Shown: piece after piece, positions 17,539-25,085 of the stretch
Position numbering within the stretch: position 1 is the stretch's first letter
Layout of the letters: each line of letters opens with the position of its first letter
NCBI RefSeq assembly: GCF_000740675.1
Contig: NZ_JPXI01000033.1
Location: 310,001-374,000, forward strand
Source of the DNA: Massilia sp. BSC265
Lineage (GTDB): Bacteria; Pseudomonadota; Gammaproteobacteria; Burkholderiales; Burkholderiaceae_D
Length of the DNA: 64,000 nt
Direction of reading: 5' to 3'
The notes under the pieces: model-generated
Told to the model about the DNA's origin: nothing
The model's input: only the letters and a program-made list of their open reading frames with translations
Database searches by the model: none
Made by a program: the position numbers and the translations under genes

Positions 17539-17970
17539 ATGCAAACGAAAAACAAGGCCTTCGCCGCCCTCGCCCTGTTGGGCCTGCTTGTCGGCAGCGC
17601 CCAGGCGGGCGTGCACGTCCACTACAAGTGCGAGTCGACCGTAAAGGGCAAATGCCCGCCGCCGCCGGTCCCGCCCACCCCGCCGGCACCACCCGCTCCG
17701 CCGGCGCCGCCAGAACTCCCGGTCGAGCGGGTCGCAGGTATCGCCCCGCCCCCTCCCCCATCCATGCCCGCGATCCCGGCGCCGCCCGCGCCACCCACGC
17801 CGCCGCCCCTGCCCGAAATACCTGCCGAAGCCCACGCCGCCTGCGCCGGCAAGGCCGTCGGCACCCGCATCAGGCACGTGCTGCGGCAGGGCGAGACCAT
17901 GACCGGCGTGTGCATGCGGGAAAACGGCAGGACCGTGTTCGATCTGCGCGAGTATCGGCTCCACGATTAG
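17539..17970 (+). CDS. Proline-rich secreted small protein
   Basis: The 143-aa product starts MQTKNKAFAALALLGLLVGS with AAGGGAG upstream, and a signal peptide ends at AQAG. The mature N-terminus HVHYKCESTVKGKC has two His and a Cys pair; residues 39-93 are almost all Pro/Ala (PPTPPAPPAPPAPP, PPPPPSMP). The C-terminal third (ACAGKAVGTRIRHVLRQGE, MTGVCMRENGR) holds two more Cys and looks folded. No known domain recognised. The Pro/Ala run mirrors the one in the sensor kinase 3 kb upstream, so a link between them is possible. Confidence 0.75.
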   Translation: MQTKNKAFAALALLGLLVGSAQAGVHVHYKCESTVKGKCPPPPVPPTPPAPPAPPAPPELPVERVAGIAPPPPPSMPAIPAPPAPPTPPPLPEIPAEAHAACAGKAVGTRIRHVLRQGETMTGVCMRENGRTVFDLREYRLHD

Positions 17971-18002
17971 GATGGCCCCGACCGCATGACTCGACTTGGC
18001 GG

Positions 18003-18024
18003 TCTAGATCATTTATTCTAGATC
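18003..18024. promoter_or_regulatory. Direct repeat before the BlaI-family gene (candidate operator)
   Basis: TCTAGATC occurs at 18003-18010 and again at 18017-18024, a 14-bp period, ending one base before the ATG. BlaI-family repressors usually bind their own promoters, so this is a candidate autoregulatory site. It does not match the classic TACA...TGTA BlaI operator. Confidence 0.4.
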
Positions 18025-18025
18025 C

Positions 18026-18418
18026 ATGAGCACTCCCGACGTTCCCGCCAAGCCGACCCCGTCCGAACTGGAAATGCTGCGCCTGCTGTGGCGGCTCGGC
18101 CCCGCCACTGCCCGCCAGGTGCACGAGGCGGCGCTTGAGACGCGGCCCGACATGGCCTATGCCAACGTGCTGCGGCTGCTGCAGATGATGCACGCCAAGG
18201 GCCTGCTGACCCGCGACGAAAGCGCGCGTGCACACGTGTACGCGCCGGCCCAGCCCCAGGACAGGCACCAAGCCGGCCTGATCAAGGACCTGATCCACAA
18301 GGCCTTTTCCGGCTCCGGCAAGGAACTGGTGCTGGCCGCACTGCGCGGCCACGTCAGCAAGCAAGAGCGAGAAGAAATCCAGCAGATCCTCAACGGCGAG
18401 GCCGGGCGCAAGGAATGA
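18026..18418 (+). CDS. BlaI/MecI/CopY-family transcriptional repressor
   Basis: The 130-aa product has an N-terminal winged helix (TPSELEMLRLLWRLGPATAR, YANVLRLLQMMHAKGLL) and a C-terminal dimerisation part with DLIHKAFSGSGKELVLAAL, as in BlaI. Classical members are inactivated by a BlaR1-type membrane peptidase, but no BlaR1 gene adjoins. Instead the stop overlaps (ATGA) a small OxoD-like gene. Its targets and signal are unknown; CopY-like copper response is an alternative. Confidence 0.88.
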   Translation: MSTPDVPAKPTPSELEMLRLLWRLGPATARQVHEAALETRPDMAYANVLRLLQMMHAKGLLTRDESARAHVYAPAQPQDRHQAGLIKDLIHKAFSGSGKELVLAALRGHVSKQEREEIQQILNGEAGRKE

Positions 18419-18585
18419 ACACGGCATCGCCCCGGCCTGTCGCGCCGGTCCAGCCCGAGCTCGAGGACTGCTGCCGCAGCGGTTGCGTGCCCTGCGTTTT
18501 CGATCTCTACGAGGAAGCACTGGCGCGCTACGAGCGTGAACTTGCTGCCTGGGAAGCCGTCAACACGGCCCCGCCCCCTCCCTGA
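18415..18585 (+). CDS. Small OxoD-like (oxidoreductase-like N-terminal domain) protein
   Basis: This 56-aa ORF overlaps the repressor stop by 4 bp. It reads DCCRSGCVPCVFDLYEEALARY (key features: CC-x3-C-x2-C then VFDLYEEAL), the compact four-cysteine motif of the oxidoreductase-like domain found in small proteins and at the N-terminus of some reductases. The Cys set suggests metal or redox chemistry. ATGA overlap implies translational coupling to the BlaI-type repressor, so it may report redox or metal state. Domain recognition is good for so short a protein; its role is unknown. Confidence 0.7.
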   Translation: MNTASPRPVAPVQPELEDCCRSGCVPCVFDLYEEALARYERELAAWEAVNTAPPPP

Positions 18586-18910
18586 CTGCCCTGTCGCGCA
18601 CGCTTGAATCCAGGTGGTGCGCAACTCCCGCCTGTCCGAATCCGATGTCGAGGAAGCCCTGCGCGAGCACGGCCGCCCGCGCCCGGAAATACAATGCGCC
18701 TTCCCGGAAGGCGATGGCGAGGTCACGATCCTGCGCAATCCTCGATCACTTCGTAATCAAGGGCCGCTGTGCCTTTTCTTCAACGCTTCTGCCCGCGGTA
18801 CTTTTATCGCCCGTACGGTGTGGACGGTGCAGAATTGATGCGCTACTTTTTTCAGCAGTACACCCACCCGGGTGTGCTGTTTGGATTCTTTCCTAATCAG
18901 GAGGACTGCC
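18586..18910. pseudogene. Intergenic stretch with a likely YetF/DUF421 C-terminal remnant
   Basis: From about 18611 to 18736 the + strand reads VVRNSRLSESDVEEALREHG, then IQCAFPEGDGEVTILR. This is very like the C-terminal cytoplasmic segment of YetF/DUF421 membrane proteins (a helix with SE-D-V-A followed by EADGEISVI). A stop at 18605-18607 closes the frame upstream and no membrane part is present, so it appears to be a leftover fragment. The rest of the gap holds the promoter region of the CHRD gene; I see nothing else in it. Confidence 0.4.
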
Positions 18911-19501
18911 ATGAAAAAAGTACTGACCGCACTTGCGCTCGCCGCTTCAACGCTGGCGCTCGCACCGGCGGCCCAGGGTGCCGACATCTACCGCGCCGTG
19001 TCCAGCGGCCCGGCCGAGTCGCCGCCCAACGGGTCGCCCGGTTCGAGCGTTGCCACCTTCGAGGTCGACGGCTCGCTGCTGCGGGCCGAAGTGCCGTTCC
19101 GCGACCTTACCAGCGGCACGGTCGTTGCCCACATCCATTGCTGCACGACCGAGGCCTTTACCGGGGTGGCGCCGCCCGCGGTATCGCTGGTGGATTTCCC
19201 GATGATGGTCACCGCCGGCGAATATACCCACACCTTCGACCTGGGCGACCCGGCGGTCTGGGAGCCCGCCTTCCTGGCCCAGTTCGGCGGGACGCCGGCG
19301 GCGGCCAGCTCGGCGCTGGTCAATGCGATGAACGGCAACCAGGCCTACCTCAACATCCACACGACCCAGTATCCGAACGGCGAGATCCGCGGCTTCGTCG
19401 TGGCGGCGCCGATTCCGGAACCGGCGACCTGGGGAATGCTGGGGGTCGGCCTGGCAGGACTGGCGCTGATGGCGCGCCGGCGGCCCAGCCGGGTCAAGTG
19501 A
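18911..19501 (+). CDS. CHRD-domain PEP-CTERM protein
   Basis: The 196-aa exported protein starts MKKVLTALALAASTLALAPA (AGGAGG upstream). The middle is a CHRD domain (VVAHIHCCTTEAFTGVA, AYLNIHTTQYPNGEIRGF). The C-terminus is a textbook PEP-CTERM sorting signal: PIPEPATWGMLG, a hydrophobic helix, then ARRRP. Exosortase should process it in the inner membrane and route it to the exterior or an exopolysaccharide matrix; the exosortase gene is not in this window. Its 3' end overlaps the convergent gluQ gene by 8 bp. Confidence 0.92.
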   Translation: MKKVLTALALAASTLALAPAAQGADIYRAVSSGPAESPPNGSPGSSVATFEVDGSLLRAEVPFRDLTSGTVVAHIHCCTTEAFTGVAPPAVSLVDFPMMVTAGEYTHTFDLGDPAVWEPAFLAQFGGTPAAASSALVNAMNGNQAYLNIHTTQYPNGEIRGFVVAAPIPEPATWGMLGVGLAGLALMARRRPSRVK

Positions 19502-20414
19502 TCACGGCACCTTCGCGTGACGCCAGCAACCGGCTCCAGGCCGGTATCGCCGCCTGCCAGAAGGCGTGCAGCGATGCCGGCCGCGCCAGGGACAAGTGCG
19601 GCAAGCCGAGGAAGCGCGCGGCCTGCAGCAGCGCATCGACTGCGGCCGCCTCGTCGCCCGGCGCCACGGCAAGCGCACCGGTCTGCTTCGATAGCTTTTC
19701 GCCGTTCTCGTTGCGCACCACGGGCACGTGCAGGTAGCGCGGCGTCGGCACCCCGAGCACGCGCTGCAGGAAGATCTGGCGTGGCGTGGAGTCGAGCAGA
19801 TCGGCGCCGCGCACGATGTCGGTGACGCCCTGCTCGGCATCGTCCACCACCACCGCCAGCTGGTAGGCCCAGAAACCGTCGGCGCGCTTCAGGACGAAGT
19901 CGCCGGATTCGGCGTTCAGGCGCTGGCTCACCTCGCCCGCGAAGCGGTCGTGGAAGCTGATGACGTCATGGCCCGGCTCGGGCACGCGCAGGCGCAGGCT
20001 GCGCATGCTGCGTCCCTCAGCCAGCCCGTAGCGGCAGGTGCCGGGATAGATGGCGGCGCCGTCGGGCGCGAAGCCCAGGCGCGAATCGGCGATTTCGCGC
20101 CGGTTGCAGCCGCAGGCATAGGTGTGTTGGACGATGCGCTCGGCAGCGGCCTGGTACAGATGCTTGCGCCGGCTCTGCCAGACGACTTCGCCGTCGGCAT
20201 GCATGCCCAGCAGCGCCAGCAGCGCCAGGATGCCTTCGGCCGCACCGGGCACGCTGCGGCCCTCGTCGATGTCTTCGATGCGCACCAGCCAGGTGCCGTG
20301 GTGGGCCCGGGCGTCGAGGTAGCTGGCCAGGGCCGCCACCAGCGAACCGGCGTGCAGCGGACCGGTCGGCGATGGGGCGAAGCGGCCGATGTAAGGTGAA
20401 TTCAGTTGCGACAT
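19494..20414 (-). CDS. gluQ: Glutamyl-Q tRNA(Asp) synthetase
   Basis: This 306-aa truncated GluRS paralogue glutamylates queuosine at position 34 of tRNA-Asp and lacks the anticodon-binding domain. Visible motifs are the class I signature FAPSPTGPLHAGSL, VRIEDID, zinc-ligand cysteines in YACGCNRREI and CRYG, and the KMSKS-equivalent EKLSKQ. Length matches YadB/GluQ-RS. It ends by overlapping the CHRD protein gene tail to tail. Confidence 0.95.
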   Translation of the reverse strand: MSQLNSPYIGRFAPSPTGPLHAGSLVAALASYLDARAHHGTWLVRIEDIDEGRSVPGAAEGILALLALLGMHADGEVVWQSRRKHLYQAAAERIVQHTYACGCNRREIADSRLGFAPDGAAIYPGTCRYGLAEGRSMRSLRLRVPEPGHDVISFHDRFAGEVSQRLNAESGDFVLKRADGFWAYQLAVVVDDAEQGVTDIVRGADLLDSTPRQIFLQRVLGVPTPRYLHVPVVRNENGEKLSKQTGALAVAPGDEAAAVDALLQAARFLGLPHLSLARPASLHAFWQAAIPAWSRLLASREGAVIT

Positions 20415-20456
20415 CCGCTGATGATAACCGCACGGGAACGGCCGTGCGGTCTCCCC

Positions 20457-20957
20457 TTATTTGCCGGCCCCTTTGCCTGCTTTTTCGTGCTCGCCAATCA
20501 GCTTGGTCACCTGATCCACTACCTCGTTCGGCACCGCCACCGACAGCTGGTAATGCACGATCTCGAAGCCCTTGGCCGTCTTGCGGATCACGCCGCTGGC
20601 CATGCACGGCCCGAGGTTCGCGGTGTCGAGCAGCTCGTCGAACCAGATCAGCGACTTGTCGCTCGACGCATACACATTGCGGCGTGTGGCCTTGAAGGTC
20701 CAGGCCGATTTGGCGTCGAAGTACTTCTTGGCCCAGGTCTTGAACGCGTCGCGCTTCCACAGCTCGGTGCGGTCGGTGCCGATGTAGACGCCGTCCGGGG
20801 CGATCTTGTCGAAATAGGCCATGCGGGCCTTGGCCGCGTCGTCGTGCCATTCGTCGACGAAGGCATTGACCTGCTTGGTGAGCGCGGCATCGGTCTCGGC
20901 GTGGGCAGCACTGAGCAGGCTGAGGAACAGGAAGGCGGCGGCAAGGAATCGTTTCAT
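20457..20957 (-). CDS. Exported NTF2/SnoaL-like protein
   Basis: The 166-aa product has a signal peptide ending at AHAE. The mature part is an NTF2-like fold: KQVNAFVDEWHDDAAKARM, DGVYIGTDRTELWKR, then WFDELLDT and GFEIVHYQLSV. This is the DUF4440/SnoaL-3 pattern found in small periplasmic proteins with no fixed function. It lies 42 bp upstream of gluQ in the same direction, which may be cotranscription. Confidence 0.8.
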   Translation of the reverse strand: MKRFLAAAFLFLSLLSAAHAETDAALTKQVNAFVDEWHDDAAKARMAYFDKIAPDGVYIGTDRTELWKRDAFKTWAKKYFDAKSAWTFKATRRNVYASSDKSLIWFDELLDTANLGPCMASGVIRKTAKGFEIVHYQLSVAVPNEVVDQVTKLIGEHEKAGKGAGK

Positions 20958-21168
20958 GGTCTCTTTCTATGACAGGAGCATGCGGCAAGCATGCAACACT
21001 TATTGCAATGTAACGGAACGGTCAAACGTCCCAACGATAATGCATGCGTGAACAAATGCCAATGCCGCCGTGTTTCTTCTGGCCGGGCACACGTTCCTTT
21101 AGCGCATCCTTACGCGTTCTTCACAGCCGGCAGCCTACTCTTCGGACAGGGCCGGTCCGGCCCGAAGC

Positions 21169-21639
21169 ATGCACTCTTTCGAACAAGGCGCCACCACCGT
21201 GAGCAGGCAAGCGCAAGCCCATCCCGATGCCGTCACCTTCCAGCAGCTCCTGATGCTGGAGGGCATCGCACGCCGTCTCGCCAGGAAATACCCGCCCGAC
21301 TGGCTGGAGCGGCAAGGACGCCCGCTCTACCTGCTTACCCTGGCGCTCTCCTTCCTGAGCGCGGCGCTGCTCGGCCTGGCCTGGGGCCCCTGGTGGGGTT
21401 TCCTGATTCCCTTGTTCATGCCGACCCTGGTGCTGGTCGCCCTGCCGCGCCTGCTCTTCGGGCGGGTGACGGGTCGCCCGCGCTGGGCCCACCCGCTGGC
21501 CACGCTCGACCGGCAGGACGCCGAACTGGTCCGGCGCATGGTCGCGTCGATGCGCTCCTGCTCCTCGATCAGCGGCGAGCGCTTCTTCGAGATCTGGCGC
21601 CGCGCGCGCCAGCTCGCCGCGTATCGGCACCATGGATAA
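21169..21639 (+). CDS. Small two-helix membrane protein, unknown
   Basis: The 156-aa product has two adjacent membrane helices near residues 51-70 (YLLTLALSFLSAALLGLAW) and 73-97 (WWGFLIPLFMPTLVLVALP), with basic N- and C-terminal cytoplasmic ends. No domain recognised. A GTG at 21199 is an alternative start. It sits 29 bp before a two-component system in the same direction and may be part of that operon. Confidence 0.55.
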   Translation: MHSFEQGATTVSRQAQAHPDAVTFQQLLMLEGIARRLARKYPPDWLERQGRPLYLLTLALSFLSAALLGLAWGPWWGFLIPLFMPTLVLVALPRLLFGRVTGRPRWAHPLATLDRQDAELVRRMVASMRSCSSISGERFFEIWRRARQLAAYRHHG

Positions 21640-21668
21640 CAAGCACGGCGGTGCACTAAAATAAACGG

Positions 21669-22382
21669 ATGCGCATCCTCATCGTCGAAGACCACCCGGA
21701 CATCCTCGCTAACCTGTACGGTTTCCTGGAACCGAAGGGCCACCAGCTGGACTCCGCCCGCAACGGCTACGGCGGGCTGGCGCTCGCCTCCGAGAACGAT
21801 TACGACGTGATCGTGTTGGACGTCATGCTGCCCGGCCTGAACGGGCTGGAGCTGTGCCAAAAGCTGCGCACCGAGCTCGGCAAGTCCACGCCGGTGCTGA
21901 TGCTGACCGCGCGCGACAGCCTGCCCGACAAGGTGGCCGGCTTCGACAGCGGCGCCGACGACTACCTCGTCAAGCCCTTCTCCCTGGTGGAACTGGAAGC
22001 GCGCCTGAAGGCGCTGGTGCGCCGCTCGGCCGCCGCCCATGCGGTGCATTCCACCATGCGCTTCGGCGAATTGAGCTTCGATCCCGACACCCAGGAAGCC
22101 GCGCGCGCCGGCGTCCCGGTGCAGCTCACCCGCACCGGCTACACGCTGCTGCGCTGCCTGCTCGCCAGCGCGCCGCGCATCGTCACCCGCGAAACCCTGG
22201 AGCAGGCCGTGTGGGGCGAGGACCGCCCCGACAGCGACGCCCTGCGCACCCACATCCATGCGCTGCGCCAGGCGATCGACAAGCCCTTCGCCACCCCGAT
22301 GCTGCAGACGGTGGCGGGCGTCGGATACAAGCTGGTGCAAGGCGATCCCCGGCAAAGCCCGCAGCGCGATGCGCCCCGCTGA
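21669..22382 (+). CDS. OmpR-family response regulator (QseB/PmrA-like)
   Basis: The 237-aa protein has a receiver domain with E7-D8, phosphoacceptor Asp51 (VIVLDVMLPG), switch Thr in MLTARD and Lys in YLVKPFSLVELEAR. The C-terminal winged helix runs through LTRTGYTLLRCLL, LRTHIHALRQAID and VAGVGYKLV. It overlaps the next kinase gene by 14 bp. The neighbouring eptA/PAP2-like remnant suggests a former PmrA-type role in lipid A modification, which is an inference. Confidence 0.93.
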   Translation: MRILIVEDHPDILANLYGFLEPKGHQLDSARNGYGGLALASENDYDVIVLDVMLPGLNGLELCQKLRTELGKSTPVLMLTARDSLPDKVAGFDSGADDYLVKPFSLVELEARLKALVRRSAAAHAVHSTMRFGELSFDPDTQEAARAGVPVQLTRTGYTLLRCLLASAPRIVTRETLEQAVWGEDRPDSDALRTHIHALRQAIDKPFATPMLQTVAGVGYKLVQGDPRQSPQRDAPR

Positions 22383-23604
22383 TTCCCTGAAGCGCCGCAT
22401 CGTCGTCGCCTTCGTCCTGTTCGGCCTTGGCGCCTCGGCCTTCTTTGCCATCATTGCGGCCATCGCGGTGGAAGGCATCGAGGTGGAACTGGTCGACAAG
22501 CGCCTGGAAGCGGCCGTGGCCTGGGCTGCGCCGCGCCATGCGGCGGGCCTGGACGTGGACATGCCGGCCGGGCTGCGCTTCCACCGCAACGAAGCAATTC
22601 CCGCGCCGCTGCGCGGCCTGCCCGAGGGCGTGCACAAGGTGGACGTCGGCGCCACCCGGCTGCATGTGCTGGCCGGACAGGATGTGCGCGGCAGCTGGGT
22701 GCTGGTCGACCACGAAAGCGACTACGACAAGATCGAGCTGGTGGTGTATTCGATGTTCGCCGCCGTGTTCATCGGCTTCGTGCTGCTGGCCTCGCTGCTC
22801 GGCGGCTTCCTCGGTACCCGCGTGGTCACGCCAATCCGCGAGCTGGCGCAGTCGGTCCGCAACGACAGCGCCCCGCCGGCGCTCACAGCACGCAAGGACG
22901 AACTGGGCGTGCTCGCGCGCGCCTTGGAGGCCCATACCGCCGAACTGCGCGCCTTCCTCGACCGCGAACGCTACTTCACGGGCGACGTCAGCCACGAGCT
23001 GCGCAGCCCCCTCACCGTGATCATGGGCGCCGCCGAGATCCTGATGCAGGAAGGCGCCGCACCCGCCGTGCGCGCCCCGGCCGAACGCATCTACCGCGCG
23101 GCTCGCGAGGCCGCGGAATCGGTCACCGTGCTCCTGCTGCTGGCGCGCGCTCCCGACCTCGGTACCCTCCCGCCGGTCGACGTGCATGCCGTGGCAGAAG
23201 AAGAAGTCGAAAAATACCGCGTGCTGGTGGCCGGCAAGCCGGTCACCCTGCGCTTCCTCGACGGCCCGCCGCTGGCGGTGCGCGCCCCGCGCGAACTGTG
23301 CGCTGCCGCCATCGGCAACCTGGTGCGCAATGCCTGCCAGTACACCGACGGGGGCGAAGTGGTAGTGCGCCTGCTGCCGGGCCGGGTCGTGGTCGAGGAC
23401 ACCGGCCCGGGCCTGCCGCCGGCGGTGGTGGCCACCCTGGGCAGCGGCGGCGCGCCCTCGAGCGGGTCGGGCGGCACCGGGCTTGGGCTCGCGCTGGCGC
23501 GGCGCATCTGCGACTTCCTGGGCGCCGGCTTCGCCTACGAAGCGCGCGCAGAGGGTGGCAGCCGCTTCACGATTACCTTCGCGACCAACTTTCCTGCCGC
23601 GTAG
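22369..23604 (+). CDS. Sensor histidine kinase (QseC/PmrB-like)
   Basis: The 411-aa kinase begins MRPADSLKRRIVVAFVLFGL inside the end of the regulator gene. Two membrane helices (about 12-34 and 125-149) flank a periplasmic sensor of about 90 residues. Then come a short HAMP, the phosphoacceptor box DVSHELRSPLT (His209), and the ATPase motifs NLVRNACQYT, EDTGPGLP and GGTGLGLALA. A short helix-turn of SGSG residues before the last G-box is a minor oddity. It should phosphorylate the upstream regulator. Confidence 0.92.
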   Translation: MRPADSLKRRIVVAFVLFGLGASAFFAIIAAIAVEGIEVELVDKRLEAAVAWAAPRHAAGLDVDMPAGLRFHRNEAIPAPLRGLPEGVHKVDVGATRLHVLAGQDVRGSWVLVDHESDYDKIELVVYSMFAAVFIGFVLLASLLGGFLGTRVVTPIRELAQSVRNDSAPPALTARKDELGVLARALEAHTAELRAFLDRERYFTGDVSHELRSPLTVIMGAAEILMQEGAAPAVRAPAERIYRAAREAAESVTVLLLLARAPDLGTLPPVDVHAVAEEEVEKYRVLVAGKPVTLRFLDGPPLAVRAPRELCAAAIGNLVRNACQYTDGGEVVVRLLPGRVVVEDTGPGLPPAVVATLGSGGAPSSGSGGTGLGLALARRICDFLGAGFAYEARAEGGSRFTITFATNFPAA

Positions 23605-23714
23605 ATCGCATGTTCACACGGTCTTGACGGCCGCTTGAGCGGCAGCTCACGTCCCGCTTCGTATCCTGCCCAGGTAACGCGGCCATTCCGGCCGCGCGGT
23701 TCGATGGAAGCGAA

Positions 23715-24363
23715 GTGCACCCTATCCCCTCGCGGCGCATCAGCGCCAACCTGCTCGTCTTCGGCGTCGCCCTGCTGCTGGCCACCGCCGCCAACATCAA
23801 CTTCTGGTCCGGTTTCATCCACGCCATCGGCGGCTTCTCGCTGGCGCGGCTGCCGCTGCTGGCCGGCAGCTTCGCGATCGTCGTGCTGCTGTTCTACCTG
23901 GTCCTGGCCGACTGGCTGTACCAGCGCAGCGCCGCTGCGTTCCCCTGGCGCGAGGCCTGGCTGACCACGACTTTCGGCCACGGGATACTCAAGGCGGAGC
24001 TGACGCTGCCGGCAGCCTGCTTCGTGGCGGCGGCGATCGTCGATGCCGTCCGGCCGCAGGCTCTGCTTGCCCGGCCACTGCCTGCCGGCCGGCCACGCCT
24101 CGAGCGCGTTGTGGCTGGTGTCGCTGGTGGTGGTGTGGCTGCCGGGGCCGGGCCGCCGGGCCGGGCGCGCCTGTTGCGTGGCGCTGGTACCCGGACTGGC
24201 CCTGGGGTGGATGCAGCAGATGCGCGGTGCCCATTTCCTCACGCACACGCTGTGGTCGGCCTGGATCGCCTGTGCGATCGTACTGGCGCTCGTGATGCTG
24301 CTGCAGGCTAGCGGTGGTACTGTCCGTCGCGCTCGGGCTGGTACTCGATGCCGCGCACGGTGA
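23715..24363 (+). pseudogene. Decayed membrane gene: EptA-like N-terminus joined to PAP2 phosphatase remains
   Basis: From GTG 23715 a first frame reads NLLVFGVALLLATAANINFW and FSLARLPLLAGSFAIVVLLF, like the N-terminal helices of lipid A phosphoethanolamine transferase EptA. It continues as FPWREAWLTTTFGHGILK, like the N-terminus of PAP2-superfamily phosphatases. Near 24045 the sense continues in another frame as LCLPGHCLPAGHASSALWLV and MRGAHFLTHTLWSAWIA, the second and third PAP2 signature motifs. The first PAP2 motif (K-x6-RP) and the central helices are absent. An internal deletion plus frameshift in a lipid-modifying gene explains this; the EptA part is the less certain half. Its end overlaps rnk. 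Confidence 0.6.
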
Positions 24364-24715
24364 CCGCGAACAGGGCGCCGTCCGGGCGCTCCCAGCTGAT
24401 CGTGTCGCCGACCTTCAGGCCCAGCAGCGCGGTGCCGACCGGGGTCAGGATCGACAGCTTGTCCGGAGCGCCGTCCATGTCCTTCGGGTAGCTGAGGGTC
24501 ATCGCTACTTCGTCCTCGGCATCGTCAAATACGAAGCGCACGCGCGAGTTCATCGTGACGACGTCGGGCGGCATTTCCCATGGTTCCGCCAAGCCAGCGC
24601 GGCCGAGTTCGTCGAGCAAGGCATCGCGTGCGGCGGCCTGGGTGGCCGGCAGGTAATCCAGCATGCGGTCGAGGCGGTCCATGTCCAGCCATGAGACGAG
24701 GATGCTTGGTTTCAT
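24308..24715 (-). CDS. rnk: Nucleoside diphosphate kinase regulator (GreA/GreB C-terminal fold)
   Basis: The 135-aa Rnk protein is a paralogue of GreA/GreB that binds RNA polymerase and, in E. coli, affects Ndk levels. A short helical N-terminus (MDRLDRMLDYLPATQAAARD) is followed by the FKBP-like C-terminal domain: VVTMNSRVRF, MTLSYPKDMDG, SILTPVGTALLGLKVGDTISW. GAGAA lies before the start. Its leader contains three consecutive hairpins. Confidence 0.93.
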   Translation of the reverse strand: MKPSILVSWLDMDRLDRMLDYLPATQAAARDALLDELGRAGLAEPWEMPPDVVTMNSRVRFVFDDAEDEVAMTLSYPKDMDGAPDKLSILTPVGTALLGLKVGDTISWERPDGALFAVTVRGIEYQPERDGQYHR

Positions 24716-24732
24716 TGTTTCTCCTGGTGCTT

Positions 24733-24845
24733 GCCCGCAATTGACGGGCGAATAGTCGGTACGGCCACGGAGTGTGGCCGGCGGTGTAGGAAATGAGGGG
24801 AGGCTCGGGAGGACGGAAGAACGCTTGCGCTGTCCTCACCGAGCC
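24733..24845. other. Three consecutive hairpins in the rnk leader
   Basis: Stems are GCCCG/CGGGC at 24733-24749 (7-base loop), CGGCCAC/GTGGCCG at 24762-24780 (5-base loop), and GGCTCGG-GAGGAC/GTCCTC-CCGAGCC at 24802-24845, a 13-bp stem with a single bulged A at 24838. All lie upstream of rnk, so if transcribed leftward they form a structured 5' leader. The remainder of the gap, 24846-25050, shows GC-rich sequence without an ORF I would support. Confidence 0.55.
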
Positions 24846-25050
24846 CGAACGAGCCGGGCGAGCTTGCCGGACGACGTTTGCACCGCCCGTGTCACGGCGG
24901 CGCGGTCACGCTCGACGGACCCCGTGAAGCCCCTTCCCTGCCGGGCGGCGGCGGTAGCTGGCGATGTGAAGCGTGGTGGGTTCATGGGGACGGCAGTATA
25001 GCCTTCGTGGCGCCTTCGTCAACAGCGCGCACGATACCTTGATGCAAGTC

Positions 25051-25081
25051 GCAGGGTGGACGGCTCGGCCGTCCACCCTGC
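25051..25081. terminator. Perfect palindrome after the pao operon (REP-related)
   Basis: GCAGGGTGGACGGC and GCCGTCCACCCTGC form a perfect 14-bp stem around TCG, 4 bp beyond the paoC stop codon. The core resembles the REP units elsewhere (GGGTGG-CGG). There is no T-tract, so it may protect or end the pao message. Confidence 0.6.
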
Positions 25082-25085
25082 CATG

